From positions 124,001-188,000 of the forward strand of contig JAFSEF010000101.1 of NCBI GenBank assembly GCA_017435865.1: a DNA stretch of 64,000 nucleotides. The letters run 5' to 3'. Both the position numbers and the translations under genes were made by a program. This DNA is from Clostridia bacterium (GTDB lineage: Bacteria; Bacillota; Clostridia; Oscillospirales; Acutalibacteraceae). Shown here in pieces: positions 46,821 to 55,071 of the stretch. The stretch's first letter is position 1. Each line of letters starts with the position of its first letter. The notes below the pieces were generated by a model. The model had not been told where the DNA came from. It did no database searches and saw only the letters and a program-made list of their open reading frames with translations.

Positions 46821-46848
46821 TGGAGATGCTTAAAACTAAGCATCTCCA
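46821..46848. terminator. Terminator after the lysozyme gene
   Basis: Perfect 12-bp stem TGGAGATGCTTA / TAAGCATCTCCA with loop AAAC. Only CTTTCATTTC follows, so the T-run is modest. Can serve rubrerythrin on the other strand. Confidence 0.7.
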
Positions 46849-46894
46849 CTTTCATTTCAAAAAAAATCAACTTGTAATATAAAAAAACACAGAA

Positions 46895-47440
46895 TTAATA
46901 ATTCTTTGCATTCACTTCAAAATATGCCTGCGGATGAGCACATACAGGACAAATCTGAGGAGCGTTCATGCCGACCGCAATGTGTCCGCAGTTACGGCAT
47001 TCCCATACAGTAACTGAACTTTTAGCAAATACTTCCTGTGCTTCAACATTGTGAAGAAGTGCACGATAACGTTCTTCATGCTCTTTTTCAACCGCAGCAA
47101 CTGCGCGGAATTTTGCAGCAAGTTCTGTAAACCCTTCTTCTTCGGCTTCCTTTGCAAAGGTTGAATACATATCGGTCCATTCGTAATTCTCACCTTCAGC
47201 AGCTGCAAGAAGATTGGCAGCAGTGTCACCTATGCCCTTGAGTTCTTTAAACCACATTTTTGCATGTTCTTTTTCATTGTCAGCAGTTTTCAGGAACAAA
47301 GCAGCAATCTGTTCATATCCTTCTTTTTTTGCTACACTTGCAAAATAAGTATACTTATTTCTTGCTTCGCTTTCGCCTGAAAATGCAGCTCTGAGATTCT
47401 GTTCTGTTTTTGTACCTGCGTAAGGATTGGGATTATTCAT
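46895..47440 (-). CDS. Rubrerythrin
   Basis: 181 residues. Ferritin-like four-helix diiron domain ([32 protein letters not shown]) and a C-terminal rubredoxin-like domain (CRNCGH ... CPVCAHP). Peroxide-reducing protein of anaerobes. Own promoter; ribosome site AGGAGG. Confidence 0.96.
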   Translation of the reverse strand: MNNPNPYAGTKTEQNLRAAFSGESEARNKYTYFASVAKKEGYEQIAALFLKTADNEKEHAKMWFKELKGIGDTAANLLAAAEGENYEWTDMYSTFAKEAEEEGFTELAAKFRAVAAVEKEHEERYRALLHNVEAQEVFAKSSVTVWECRNCGHIAVGMNAPQICPVCAHPQAYFEVNAKNY

Positions 47441-47469
47441 TGTTTTGCCTCCTAAATTTGATTATTCTC

Positions 47470-47498
47470 ATTTTACACTATTGCCATTTTCTTGTCAA
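47470..47498 (-). promoter_or_regulatory. Rubrerythrin promoter
   Basis: Minus-strand TTGACA (47493-47498), 17-bp spacer, TAAAAT (47470-47475). Confidence 0.75.
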
Positions 47499-47529
47499 CT
47501 CATTCAAGAAATATTGTACAAATTATTCA

Positions 47530-47558
47530 TTGACAAAAAATATTCATCGTGTTAATAT
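47530..47558 (+). promoter_or_regulatory. Promoter of the first T-box operon
   Basis: TTGACA (47530-47535), 17-bp spacer, TAATAT (47553-47558). Predicted start near 47565. Confidence 0.75.
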
Positions 47559-47564
47559 ATATTA

Positions 47565-47840
47565 AAAAGAATATAAATGCAATGACGAAGAATGTCGAAA
47601 ATGAATGTCTACAGAAAGCAGACGGTTGATGCAAGTCTGCGGCGGAAGTTTTCAATGGCTGTCACTTCCGAGCAGATGGTCTGAACAATTATTTCAGTAA
47701 GATCATCCGTGTAACCGCTACGTTAAAGCGGAAGGCTTGTCAGAGCCGTAGAGCGGCATCGAAAGATGCAATTTGAGTGGTACCGCGGGAATTTTTCTCG
47801 TCTCAGAATCAATTTTCTGGGGCGTTTTATTTTTTTAAAG
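47565..47840 (+). promoter_or_regulatory. T-box leader, specifier read as GUC (Val)
   Basis: Stem I has the AG-bulge AGAAAG and apical GGTTGATGC closed by GCAGAC/GTCTGC (47618-47640). The specifier loop is read by the rule of triplet, purine, lower helix, then GAGC: GTC A CTTCC GAGC at about 47661-47673, where GAAG at 47587-47590 pairs with CTTC. The T-box sequence GAGTGGTACCGCGG is at 47775-47788. The terminator pairs CGTCTCAGAA (47799-47808) with TTCTGGGGCG (47815-47824) before a T-rich run. Uncharged tRNA would switch the operon on. The T-box call is firm; the Val assignment is moderate. Confidence 0.85.
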
Positions 47841-47861
47841 CCCCCCGAACAGGAGGAAACT

Positions 47862-50129
47862 ATGAACACTACAACTGGCAATAAACTGAATGAAATTGCC
47901 GCACGAATCCGTGAAATGCGCGAGGTTTGCGGACTGAGTGTGAATGAAATGGCATCATTAACGGATGTTACCGCACAGGAATACATTTCTTATGAAACCG
48001 GAGTTGCTGACTTTCCGTTCTCGTTTTTACACAAGTGCGCAATCGCATTCAATCTTGAAATTGCAAACCTGCTTGAAGGTACAACACCGAAGCTGACCTC
48101 TTACACCATCACACGAAACGGCGGCGGTCTTGAAACCATCAATGAATCGGGCATCCTCATGAAAAACCTTGCAGCACAGTTCAAAAATAAAATTGCAGTG
48201 CCGTATATGACACGTTATGAGTATCACCCGGAACAACAGAACAAGCCCATTCATGTAACAACACACGGCGGACAGGAATTTGACTACATTCTCAGCGGAA
48301 AACTGAAAATTCAGGTCGGTGCTCACACCGAAATCCTGCATGCAGGCGATTCCATATTCTTTGACAGCTCCACCCCACACGGCATGATCGCGGTAGACGG
48401 AGAAGACTGTAACTTTATCGCTTTTGTCATTCCCGGTGAAAAGAGCGAAGAAAAGAAAGCTATTGAAACGATTATCCAATCCGTCAAACGAGATTCGCTT
48501 GTTTGTGAAAAATACATCCACACTACCGAAAATGAAAAAGGCACCTGCACGGACATTTCGTTCAGCAACACCGAAAGCTTCAACTTCGGTTTTGATATTC
48601 TTGATGAAATTGCCCGTGTTAAACCCGACCAGCTTGCCCTTCTGCATCTGGATGCAAACAAGAACGAAAGAAGATTCACGTTCTCCGATCTCAAGCGTGC
48701 ATCCAACCAGACAGCTAACTATTTCCGTTCACTGGGCATCAAAAAGGGCGACAAGGTCATGCTTGTTCTCAAGCGCCATTATCAGTTCTGGTTCTGCATG
48801 ATGGCTCTCAACAAGCTCGGTGCCGTTGCAATTCCCGCAACAAATATGCTGCAGGAGCATGACTTTGAATACCGTTTCAAAGCGGCAAATATTGATGCAC
48901 TTGTGTGCACGGCCGACGGTGATACGGCTGAGCACGCCGAACGTGCCGCAGCAAAATGCGATTGCGTAAAGAACCTTGTTCTTGTCGGCGGTTCGCGTGA
49001 AGGCTGGCATGATTTTGACAATGAGTATTCCTTGTATACCGGCAAATTCGACAGACCTGCCGATGCTGCCTGCGGAGAAGACCTGATGCTGATGTTCTTC
49101 ACATCCGGCACTTCAGGCAATCCGAAGCTGACCATGCACAACTTCATGTATCCGCTCGGTCATTTCATCACTGCAAAATACTGGCACAATGTCAATCCCA
49201 ACGGCCTGCATTTGACCATTGCTGATTCCGGCTGGGCAAAGTGCCTTTGGGGTAAGCTCTACGGTCAGTGGCTGTGTGAAGCCCCCGTATTTGTTTATGA
49301 TTTCAACCGCTTTGATGCGAACGATATTCTTCCTTTGTTTGCTAAATATAAAATCACCACATTCTGCAGCCCTGCAACCATGTACAGAATGCTCATCAAA
49401 GAGGATATGACAAAATATGACTTCTCTTCTGTGGAACATGCTTCCATGGCAGGCGAAGCACTCAACCCCGAAGTTTTCCGCCAGTTTGAACGTGAAACGG
49501 GTCTGAGCATCATGGAAGGCTTCGGTCAGAGCGAATCAACACTCATCATCGGCAATCAGGTCGGACAGTCGCATAAGATCGGTTCCATGGGTAAGCCTGT
49601 TCCGCTGTATGATGTTGATATCGTTGATTCTGACGGCGTTTCCTGCCCTGTCGGTGTTGCCGGTAATATTGTTATCCGCACACCGAAACTCGGATATCCC
49701 TGCGGTCTTACAATGGGCTACTATCAGGATACCGAAAAAACAAACGAAGTTTACCACGACGGCATGTACTTCACCGGTGACGTTGCATGGCGTGATGAAG
49801 ACGGCTTCTACTGGTATGTCGGCAGAAGCGATGACGTTATCAAGTCTTCGGGATATCGCATCGGGCCGTTCGAAATCGAAAGCGTTATCATGGAGCTTCC
49901 CTATGTTCTTGAATGCGGTGTCTGCGCTGCTCCCGATGAAGTCAGAGGTCAGATCGTCAAGGCTTGTATCGTGCTGACCAAGGGTACCGAAGCTTCTGAA
50001 GAACTCAAAAAGGAAATTCAGAATTACGTAAAGACCCACACCGCACCGTATAAATATCCGAGAATTGTTGAATTCAGAGAATCACTGCCAAAAACCACAA
50101 GCGGAAAGATTCAGAGAAACAAGCTGTAA
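47862..50129 (+). CDS. XRE-cupin-acyl-CoA ligase fusion protein
   Basis: 755 residues from ATG 47862 behind AGGAGGAAA; the open frame before it lies in the T-box terminator. Residues about 8-65 are an XRE-type helix-turn-helix. About 115-190 is a cupin (THGGQEFDYILSG, DSSTPHG). About 230-755 is an acetyl/medium-chain type acyl-CoA synthetase: FTSGTSGNPKL (about 412-421), GFGQSES, GRSDDVIKSSGYRIGPFEIE, and TTSGKIQR with the catalytic Lys near the end. XRE-cupin proteins usually sense small ligands; here sensor and enzyme are one chain. First gene of the T-box operon with the 2-oxoacid oxidoreductase, so it likely supplies its acyl-CoA. Confidence 0.88.
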   Translation: MNTTTGNKLNEIAARIREMREVCGLSVNEMASLTDVTAQEYISYETGVADFPFSFLHKCAIAFNLEIANLLEGTTPKLTSYTITRNGGGLETINESGILMKNLAAQFKNKIAVPYMTRYEYHPEQQNKPIHVTTHGGQEFDYILSGKLKIQVGAHTEILHAGDSIFFDSSTPHGMIAVDGEDCNFIAFVIPGEKSEEKKAIETIIQSVKRDSLVCEKYIHTTENEKGTCTDISFSNTESFNFGFDILDEIARVKPDQLALLHLDANKNERRFTFSDLKRASNQTANYFRSLGIKKGDKVMLVLKRHYQFWFCMMALNKLGAVAIPATNMLQEHDFEYRFKAANIDALVCTADGDTAEHAERAAAKCDCVKNLVLVGGSREGWHDFDNEYSLYTGKFDRPADAACGEDLMLMFFTSGTSGNPKLTMHNFMYPLGHFITAKYWHNVNPNGLHLTIADSGWAKCLWGKLYGQWLCEAPVFVYDFNRFDANDILPLFAKYKITTFCSPATMYRMLIKEDMTKYDFSSVEHASMAGEALNPEVFRQFERETGLSIMEGFGQSESTLIIGNQVGQSHKIGSMGKPVPLYDVDIVDSDGVSCPVGVAGNIVIRTPKLGYPCGLTMGYYQDTEKTNEVYHDGMYFTGDVAWRDEDGFYWYVGRSDDVIKSSGYRIGPFEIESVIMELPYVLECGVCAAPDEVRGQIVKACIVLTKGTEASEELKKEIQNYVKTHTAPYKYPRIVEFRESLPKTTSGKIQRNKL

Positions 50130-50134
50130 ATAAT

Positions 50135-50815
50135 ATGGAATACAAACGTGTTAACATAGTTGCCGGTCACTACGGCAGCGGAAAAACAAATATAGCAATC
50201 AATCTTGCACTGAAGATGAAAGAGGACGGACTCGATGTTGTGTGTGCAGACCTCGACATTGTAAACCCTTATTTTCGTTCCAAGGATGCAAGATGTGCAC
50301 TCAAAAAAAAAGGCATCGGCTTGATTGCATCCGAATATGCAAACACAAATGTTGATATGCCTGCCATGCCGAGTGATGCATATTCCATGTTTGATAACAA
50401 AGACCGATATGCCGTCATCGATCTCGGCGGTGACGATGTCGGTGCTGCCGCACTCGGACGCTTCAGAAATGCAATTCTGGAAGAAGACAATTATGATTGC
50501 TTCTGGGTGGTTAATCCTTTCAGACCGCTGACAAGAACGGTTGAGCTTGCATTAGAAGCAAAAGAAGAAATTGAAGCTGTTCTCGGTTTTCGTTTTACAA
50601 AAATCATCAACAATGCTAACTTAGGCGATGAAACAACGGTGCAGGATGTCCTGGAGTCTTTGGATTACATAAACGAGCTTTCCGTAAAAAGCGGACTTCC
50701 CGTTGCGTTCACTGCCTGCAGGCAGGAATTGTTTCCTGCTTTGGAAAACAAAATCGTAAATTTATTCCCCGTTACGCTTTATCTGCGCCAGGGATGGAAT
50801 AAAAAAGGAGAATGA
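50135..50815 (+). CDS. ParA/MinD-like P-loop ATPase of the oxidoreductase operon
   Basis: 226 residues. Walker A GHYGSGKTN, VCADLDIVNPYFRS (switch-like), and VIDLGGDDVG (Walker B). Belongs to the SIMIBI/MinD-like group but lacks the extra Lys of the deviant Walker A. The start lies 5 nt past the previous stop without a clear ribosome site, so it is coupled. The stop overlaps the ferredoxin gene region. Its place between ligase and oxidoreductase genes suggests a role in maturation or assembly of this complex; no direct evidence. Confidence 0.75.
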   Translation: MEYKRVNIVAGHYGSGKTNIAINLALKMKEDGLDVVCADLDIVNPYFRSKDARCALKKKGIGLIASEYANTNVDMPAMPSDAYSMFDNKDRYAVIDLGGDDVGAAALGRFRNAILEEDNYDCFWVVNPFRPLTRTVELALEAKEEIEAVLGFRFTKIINNANLGDETTVQDVLESLDYINELSVKSGLPVAFTACRQELFPALENKIVNLFPVTLYLRQGWNKKGE

Positions 50816-50817
50816 CT

Positions 50818-51024
50818 ATGGCAAAAGTAACATTCAATGAAGAAAGATGTAAAGGCTGCGGTCTTTGTGTCGGCGCTTGCCCGAAAAAGATCGTTGCATT
50901 ACTGACAGACAAAATCAATGCCAAGGGCTACCATCCGGCAGGCGTTACCGATCAGGACGCTTGCATCGGCTGTGCATTTTGTGCAACTATGTGTCCGGAT
51001 TGCGTAATCCGTGTTGAGAAGTGA
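50818..51024 (+). CDS. 2-oxoacid:ferredoxin oxidoreductase delta subunit (2x4Fe-4S ferredoxin)
   Basis: 68 residues from ATG 50818, 8 nt after AGGAG; an ATG six bases earlier is too close. Two cluster motifs, CKGCGLCVGACPKK and CIGCAFCATMCPD. Carries electrons between the TPP site and free ferredoxin. First of four consecutive oxidoreductase subunit genes. Confidence 0.92.
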   Translation: MAKVTFNEERCKGCGLCVGACPKKIVALLTDKINAKGYHPAGVTDQDACIGCAFCATMCPDCVIRVEK

Positions 51025-51036
51025 GGAGGAAGAGCA

Positions 51037-52101
51037 ATGGCTAACAAAGTTATTATGAAAGGTAACGAGGCACTGGCAGAAGCCGCGATCCTTGCAGGCT
51101 GCCGTCACTACTTCGGCTACCCCATCACACCGCAGACAGAAGTTGCGGCTTACATGGCAAAGAAAATGCCCAAAATCGGCGGAACATTCCTGCAGGCTGA
51201 AAGCGAAATCGCTGCAATCAATATGGTAATCGGTGTTGCTTCCGCAGGAAAGAGAGTTATGACATCCAGCTCCAGCCCCGGAATCTCACTCAAGAGTGAA
51301 GGCCTTTCCTATCTTGCAGGTTGTGATCTTCCCGCACTCATCGTCAATGTACAACGCGGCGGTCCCGGCCTCGGCGGCATTCAGCCCTCACAGGCTGACT
51401 ATTTCCAGGCAACGCGCGGCGGCGGACACGGTGACTATCACATGCTTGTATTTGCACCGTCCACCGTACAGGAAATGGTGACACTGACTGTTAAAGGCTT
51501 CGAGCTTGCTGACAAGTACCGCATGCCCTCCATGCTTCTTGCAGACGGCACACTCGGTCAGATGATGGAACCCGTTATTCTTGACATAGGCGAAGTCAAA
51601 ACATACGAAAAGCCCTGGGCTCTGACAGGCACCGAACTCAAGAGAGAGCACAACATCGTAAACTCCCTGTTCCTGCAGCCTGAAGAACTCGAACAGGTCA
51701 ACTTTGCACGCTACAAAATGTACGAAGAAATTGAAAACACCGAAGCTATGTATGACACTTATCTCATGGATGACGCAGACATCTGCATCGTGGCATTCGG
51801 TATTGCTGCTCGTGTTTCGAAGAACGCAATCGATGCTGCAAGAGCTGAAGGCATCAAGGTCGGTATGATCCGTCCCATCACCCTCTGGCCGTTCCCCAAA
51901 AAGCCGCTTCTTGAAGCTGCAGACAAGGTCAATTCCTTTATTTCGGTTGAGCTTTCAATGGGTCAGATGATCGAAGATATTGAACTAGCAATCCGTTGCA
52001 AGAAAACTGTTGCTCTCTGCAACCGCGTAGGCGGTATGATTCCGACTACGGAAGATATTCTCAATTCCATCAGAAATGCCGCAAAAGGAGGTAACGCATA
52101 A
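51037..52101 (+). CDS. vorB: 2-oxoacid:ferredoxin oxidoreductase alpha subunit, VorB type
   Basis: 354 residues. GNEALAEAAILAGCRHYFGYP, PITPQTE and TSSSSPGISLKSEG are the pyrimidine-binding fold signatures of this family. The overall sequence matches what is usually annotated as 3-methyl-2-oxobutanoate dehydrogenase subunit VorB. Catalyses reversible acyl-CoA + CO2 + reduced ferredoxin to 2-oxoacid. Ribosome site GAGGAGG. Stop and next start overlap (TAATG). Exact substrate (2-oxoisovalerate, 2-oxoglutarate or aromatic) cannot be fixed by eye. Confidence 0.88.
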   Translation: MANKVIMKGNEALAEAAILAGCRHYFGYPITPQTEVAAYMAKKMPKIGGTFLQAESEIAAINMVIGVASAGKRVMTSSSSPGISLKSEGLSYLAGCDLPALIVNVQRGGPGLGGIQPSQADYFQATRGGGHGDYHMLVFAPSTVQEMVTLTVKGFELADKYRMPSMLLADGTLGQMMEPVILDIGEVKTYEKPWALTGTELKREHNIVNSLFLQPEELEQVNFARYKMYEEIENTEAMYDTYLMDDADICIVAFGIAARVSKNAIDAARAEGIKVGMIRPITLWPFPKKPLLEAADKVNSFISVELSMGQMIEDIELAIRCKKTVALCNRVGGMIPTTEDILNSIRNAAKGGNA

Positions 52102-52850
52102 TGGTAGTATTTGACAGACCGCACGCACTGGCAGACATTCCGCTGCATTATTGCCCCGGCTGCACACACGGTATTATTCACCGTCTTGTTGCCGAAGCAC
52201 TTGACGAACTCGGCATTGAAGGCAAGACCATTGGTGTTGCTCCCGTCGGTTGTTCCGTTTTTGCTTACAATTATTTCAACTGCGACATGGTCGAAGCCGC
52301 ACACGGCAGAGCACCCGCAGTTGCTACCGGTGTAAAAAGAGCTGATCCCGATAAAATCGTTTTCACCTATCAGGGTGACGGCGACCTTGCCTCCATCGGT
52401 ACTTGTGAAACCGTTCATGCTGCTGCAAGAAACGAAAACATCACCATCATTTTCGTAAACAACGGTATCTATGGCATGACAGGCGGTCAGATGGCTCCGA
52501 CTTCCCTGCCCGGTCAGGTCACACAGACATCTCCCTACGGCAGAGATACACAAACTGTCGGCTATCCTGTAAAAGTTGTTGAAATGCTGTCACAGCTTGA
52601 CGGTGCAAGCTATCTTGAAAGAGTAGCTGTCAACAACGTAAAGAACATCAAGAACGCAAAGAAGGCCATCAAGAAAGCTTTCCAGAATCAGCTTGAAGGC
52701 AAAGGCTTCTCTCTTATTGAAGTTCTTTCCGCTTGCCCGACTTACTGGGCTCTTGAACCCACAAAAGCTCTTGAAAGACTTGAAAACACCGTTATTCCCT
52801 ACTATCCGCTCGGTGTCTACAAGGACAGATTTGCAAAGGAGGAAGAATAA
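52101..52850 (+). CDS. 2-oxoacid:ferredoxin oxidoreductase beta subunit (TPP-binding)
   Basis: 249 residues. CPGCTHG at the N-terminus, then the thiamine diphosphate/magnesium motif YQGDGDLASIG followed by NNGIYGMTGGQ. Binds TPP and, with the alpha subunit, forms the active site. The 2-nt gap to the gamma gene and the TAATG overlap with alpha show one unit. Confidence 0.93.
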   Translation: MVVFDRPHALADIPLHYCPGCTHGIIHRLVAEALDELGIEGKTIGVAPVGCSVFAYNYFNCDMVEAAHGRAPAVATGVKRADPDKIVFTYQGDGDLASIGTCETVHAAARNENITIIFVNNGIYGMTGGQMAPTSLPGQVTQTSPYGRDTQTVGYPVKVVEMLSQLDGASYLERVAVNNVKNIKNAKKAIKKAFQNQLEGKGFSLIEVLSACPTYWALEPTKALERLENTVIPYYPLGVYKDRFAKEEE

Positions 52851-52852
52851 TC

Positions 52853-53383
52853 ATGACAACAAAACTCCTCATTGCAGGTTTCGGCGGCCAGGGTGTTCTG
52901 TTCATCGGTAAATTCTTGGCTTATGCAGGTCTTATTGAAGACCGTGAAGTTTGCTGGATGCCCAGCTACGGTCCTGAAGTCCGCGGCGGCACATCCAACT
53001 GCGGTGTTACACTGAGTGATGAACCCATCGGCTCACCCGTTGTTGACCATCCCGACATTCTCATTGCCCTCAACCTGCCCTCTCTTGACAAGTTTGAAGG
53101 TGCTGTTGAAAAAGACGGCAGCATTTACATTGACTCTTCACTGATTGAGAGAAAGATCGAAAGAGAAGATGTTAAGGCTTTCTACATTCCTGCAACCAAG
53201 CTTGCGCGTGTCACAGGTCTTTCCGCAAATATGATCATGCTCGGATACTTGCTGAAGACGAGCAATGTTATGCCCTATGAGCTTGCTGAAAAGGTTATCG
53301 AAAAAATCGTTCCGCCCACAAAGCAACATCTGATTGCCGGTAACCTGAAGGGTATTGAATACGGTTACAACTACTGCGAATAA
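52853..53383 (+). CDS. 2-oxoacid:ferredoxin oxidoreductase gamma subunit
   Basis: 176 residues. FGGQGVLFIGK and PSYGPEVRGGTSNC are the gamma-domain signatures (CoA-side subunit). Completes the alpha-beta-gamma-delta set. Followed by a hairpin that may end the T-box operon. Confidence 0.93.
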   Translation: MTTKLLIAGFGGQGVLFIGKFLAYAGLIEDREVCWMPSYGPEVRGGTSNCGVTLSDEPIGSPVVDHPDILIALNLPSLDKFEGAVEKDGSIYIDSSLIERKIEREDVKAFYIPATKLARVTGLSANMIMLGYLLKTSNVMPYELAEKVIEKIVPPTKQHLIAGNLKGIEYGYNYCE

Positions 53384-53392
53384 AAATTTCAA

Positions 53393-53418
53393 TAAGCGTC
53401 GCTTCTTTGCGGCGCTTA
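53393..53418 (+). terminator. Hairpin after the oxidoreductase genes
   Basis: Ten-bp stem TAAGCGTCGC / GCGGCGCTTA (one T-G wobble) with a 6-nt loop, followed by CATTTCTTTG. Weak T-run; readthrough to the thioesterase gene is possible. Confidence 0.55.
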
Positions 53419-53440
53419 CATTTCTTTGAGGTGAAAAATC

Positions 53441-53848
53441 ATGTTGACTCTTGAACAAATCAGAATGATCATGGCAAAAGACCGCTATGCAACCGAACAG
53501 ACCGGTATTACAATTGATGAAATCGGCCCTGACACAGCTGTTTGCTCCATGCAAATAAAACCTTACCACCTGAATGCTTACGGCACGGTAATGGGCGGTG
53601 CTATTTTCACACTTGCCGATCTGTGCTTTGCGGCAGCCGCAAACAACTCGGGTGAATATATCGCCATGTCGTTTGAATGCAACATCACATTTCTGCGTGC
53701 AACCCGCACAGGAACACTTCACGCAACTGCAGTTCCGTTGAAGATCGGCAATAACATCTGTTTTTATCGCATCGACATTACGGATGATGAAGGCACATTG
53801 ACAGCACAGGCTTCCGTAACAGGCAGCAGACAGGCAATCAAAAAATGA
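53441..53848 (+). CDS. PaaI-family hotdog thioesterase
   Basis: 135 residues. HLNAYGTVMGGAIFTLAD is the hotdog helix with the usual HxNxxGxxHGG-type signature, here with Met in place of the second His. Hydrolyses acyl-CoA esters. Placed directly after an acyl-CoA-using operon, so it may release trapped CoA. The stop overlaps the start of the methyltransferase gene (ATGA). Confidence 0.85.
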   Translation: MLTLEQIRMIMAKDRYATEQTGITIDEIGPDTAVCSMQIKPYHLNAYGTVMGGAIFTLADLCFAAAANNSGEYIAMSFECNITFLRATRTGTLHATAVPLKIGNNICFYRIDITDDEGTLTAQASVTGSRQAIKK

Positions 53849-55071
53849 AAAGTAACAGAAACTATCCGATCGTAACAGTTAATAAAAAAGGAACTTTCCA
53901 AGTTCAGAACGGTCATCCATGGATCTACGGCTCCGACACACTCAGTGTGATCGGCGAAGTAAAAAACGGTGATATTGTGGATGCCGTCACGGAAAAAGGC
54001 ACTTATCTCGGCTCAGGACTTTATAATGAAAATTCCAAAATTCTGGTGCGTATTCTTTCTAAAAATGCAAATGACCGTTTTGATGATGCATTTTTTCAAC
54101 GCAGAGTGCGGTATGCATTGCAATACCGTTTATCTGTAATGGGAAATGATACAGACTGCTTCCGCGTGATCTTCGGAGATTCAGACGGTCTTCCCGGTTT
54201 TATTTGCGATAAATTCGGAGATGTACTTGTAACGCAGACAATGTCCTACGGAATGGAGCTGAGAAAACCAATTCTGTTCAACGCACTGAAAACAGAGCTT
54301 CGCAATGCAGGATTCACCGTTTCTGCCATTTTTGAAAGAAACGATGTTGCCGTGCGAGAAAAAGAAGGTCTCCCCCTCAGCAAAGGTTATTTTGAAGCGG
54401 ATGATCTGACACAAAAAGAAAACAACACCGTCATCATCAATGAAAACGGTGTTAAATATGAAGTCGATTTTGAAAACGGCCAGAAGACCGGCTTTTTCCT
54501 CGACCAGAAATACAACCGTCTTGCCGCTTCAAAAATTGCACCGGGCAAAAATGTGCTGGATTGTTTTACTCACACAGGTTCTTTTGCTCTCAATTGTGCA
54601 AAAGCGGGTGCTCAAAGTGTTACTGCACTGGACATTTCAGCTGATGCCATTGCATCGGCAAACAGAAACATTGCACTCAACGGCTTCACTAATATGCAAA
54701 CACAAACAGTGGACGTTTTTGACTATCTCACCGCCTTGGATAATGAGAAGAAGAAACCGTTTGATTATATTATTCTCGACCCGCCTGCTTTTACAAAAAG
54801 CGGTTCAACCGTGCAGAGTGCATTCAGAGGTTACAAGGAAATCAACCGCAGGGCCATGCATCTGCTTCCCCGCGGCGGCTATCTTGCAACCTGCTCATGC
54901 TCACACTTTATGCCGGAGGATCTGTTCTGCAAAATGCTCAGAGAAGCGGCACACGATGCAAATGTTTCGCTTTTGCAGGTTGAGGCAAGACAACAGGCCC
55001 CCGACCATCCCATTCTGTGGGGTGTACCGGAGACCTCGTATTTGAAGTTTTATATTTTTCAGGTATTGTGA
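53845..55071 (+). CDS. RlmI-like rRNA large-subunit (cytosine-5) methyltransferase
   Basis: 408 residues. N-terminal PUA domain (NGHPWIYGSD), an RlmI-type central domain and a Rossmann SAM domain (VLDCFTHTGSFAL, motif IV LDPPAFTKS, and CSCSHFM with the likely catalytic Cys). Methylates 23S rRNA in known homologs. Overlaps the convergent trmB gene by 13 nt. Confidence 0.88.
   Translation: MKSNRNYPIVTVNKKGTFQVQNGHPWIYGSDTLSVIGEVKNGDIVDAVTEKGTYLGSGLYNENSKILVRILSKNANDRFDDAFFQRRVRYALQYRLSVMGNDTDCFRVIFGDSDGLPGFICDKFGDVLVTQTMSYGMELRKPILFNALKTELRNAGFTVSAIFERNDVAVREKEGLPLSKGYFEADDLTQKENNTVIINENGVKYEVDFENGQKTGFFLDQKYNRLAASKIAPGKNVLDCFTHTGSFALNCAKAGAQSVTALDISADAIASANRNIALNGFTNMQTQTVDVFDYLTALDNEKKKPFDYIILDPPAFTKSGSTVQSAFRGYKEINRRAMHLLPRGGYLATCSCSHFMPEDLFCKMLREAAHDANVSLLQVEARQQAPDHPILWGVPETSYLKFYIFQVL

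Noticed and set aside
47661..47673. Reading the first T-box specifier as UUC (Phe), CAC (His) or UGU (Cys)
   Set aside because: These registers leave no room for the purine and lower helix between specifier and the GAGC K-turn side; GUC fits best. Not fully excluded by eye.
47723..47986. Small minus-strand frame over the T-box region
   Set aside because: No ribosome site and it overlaps a clearly structured leader and the start of the XRE-cupin-ligase gene.
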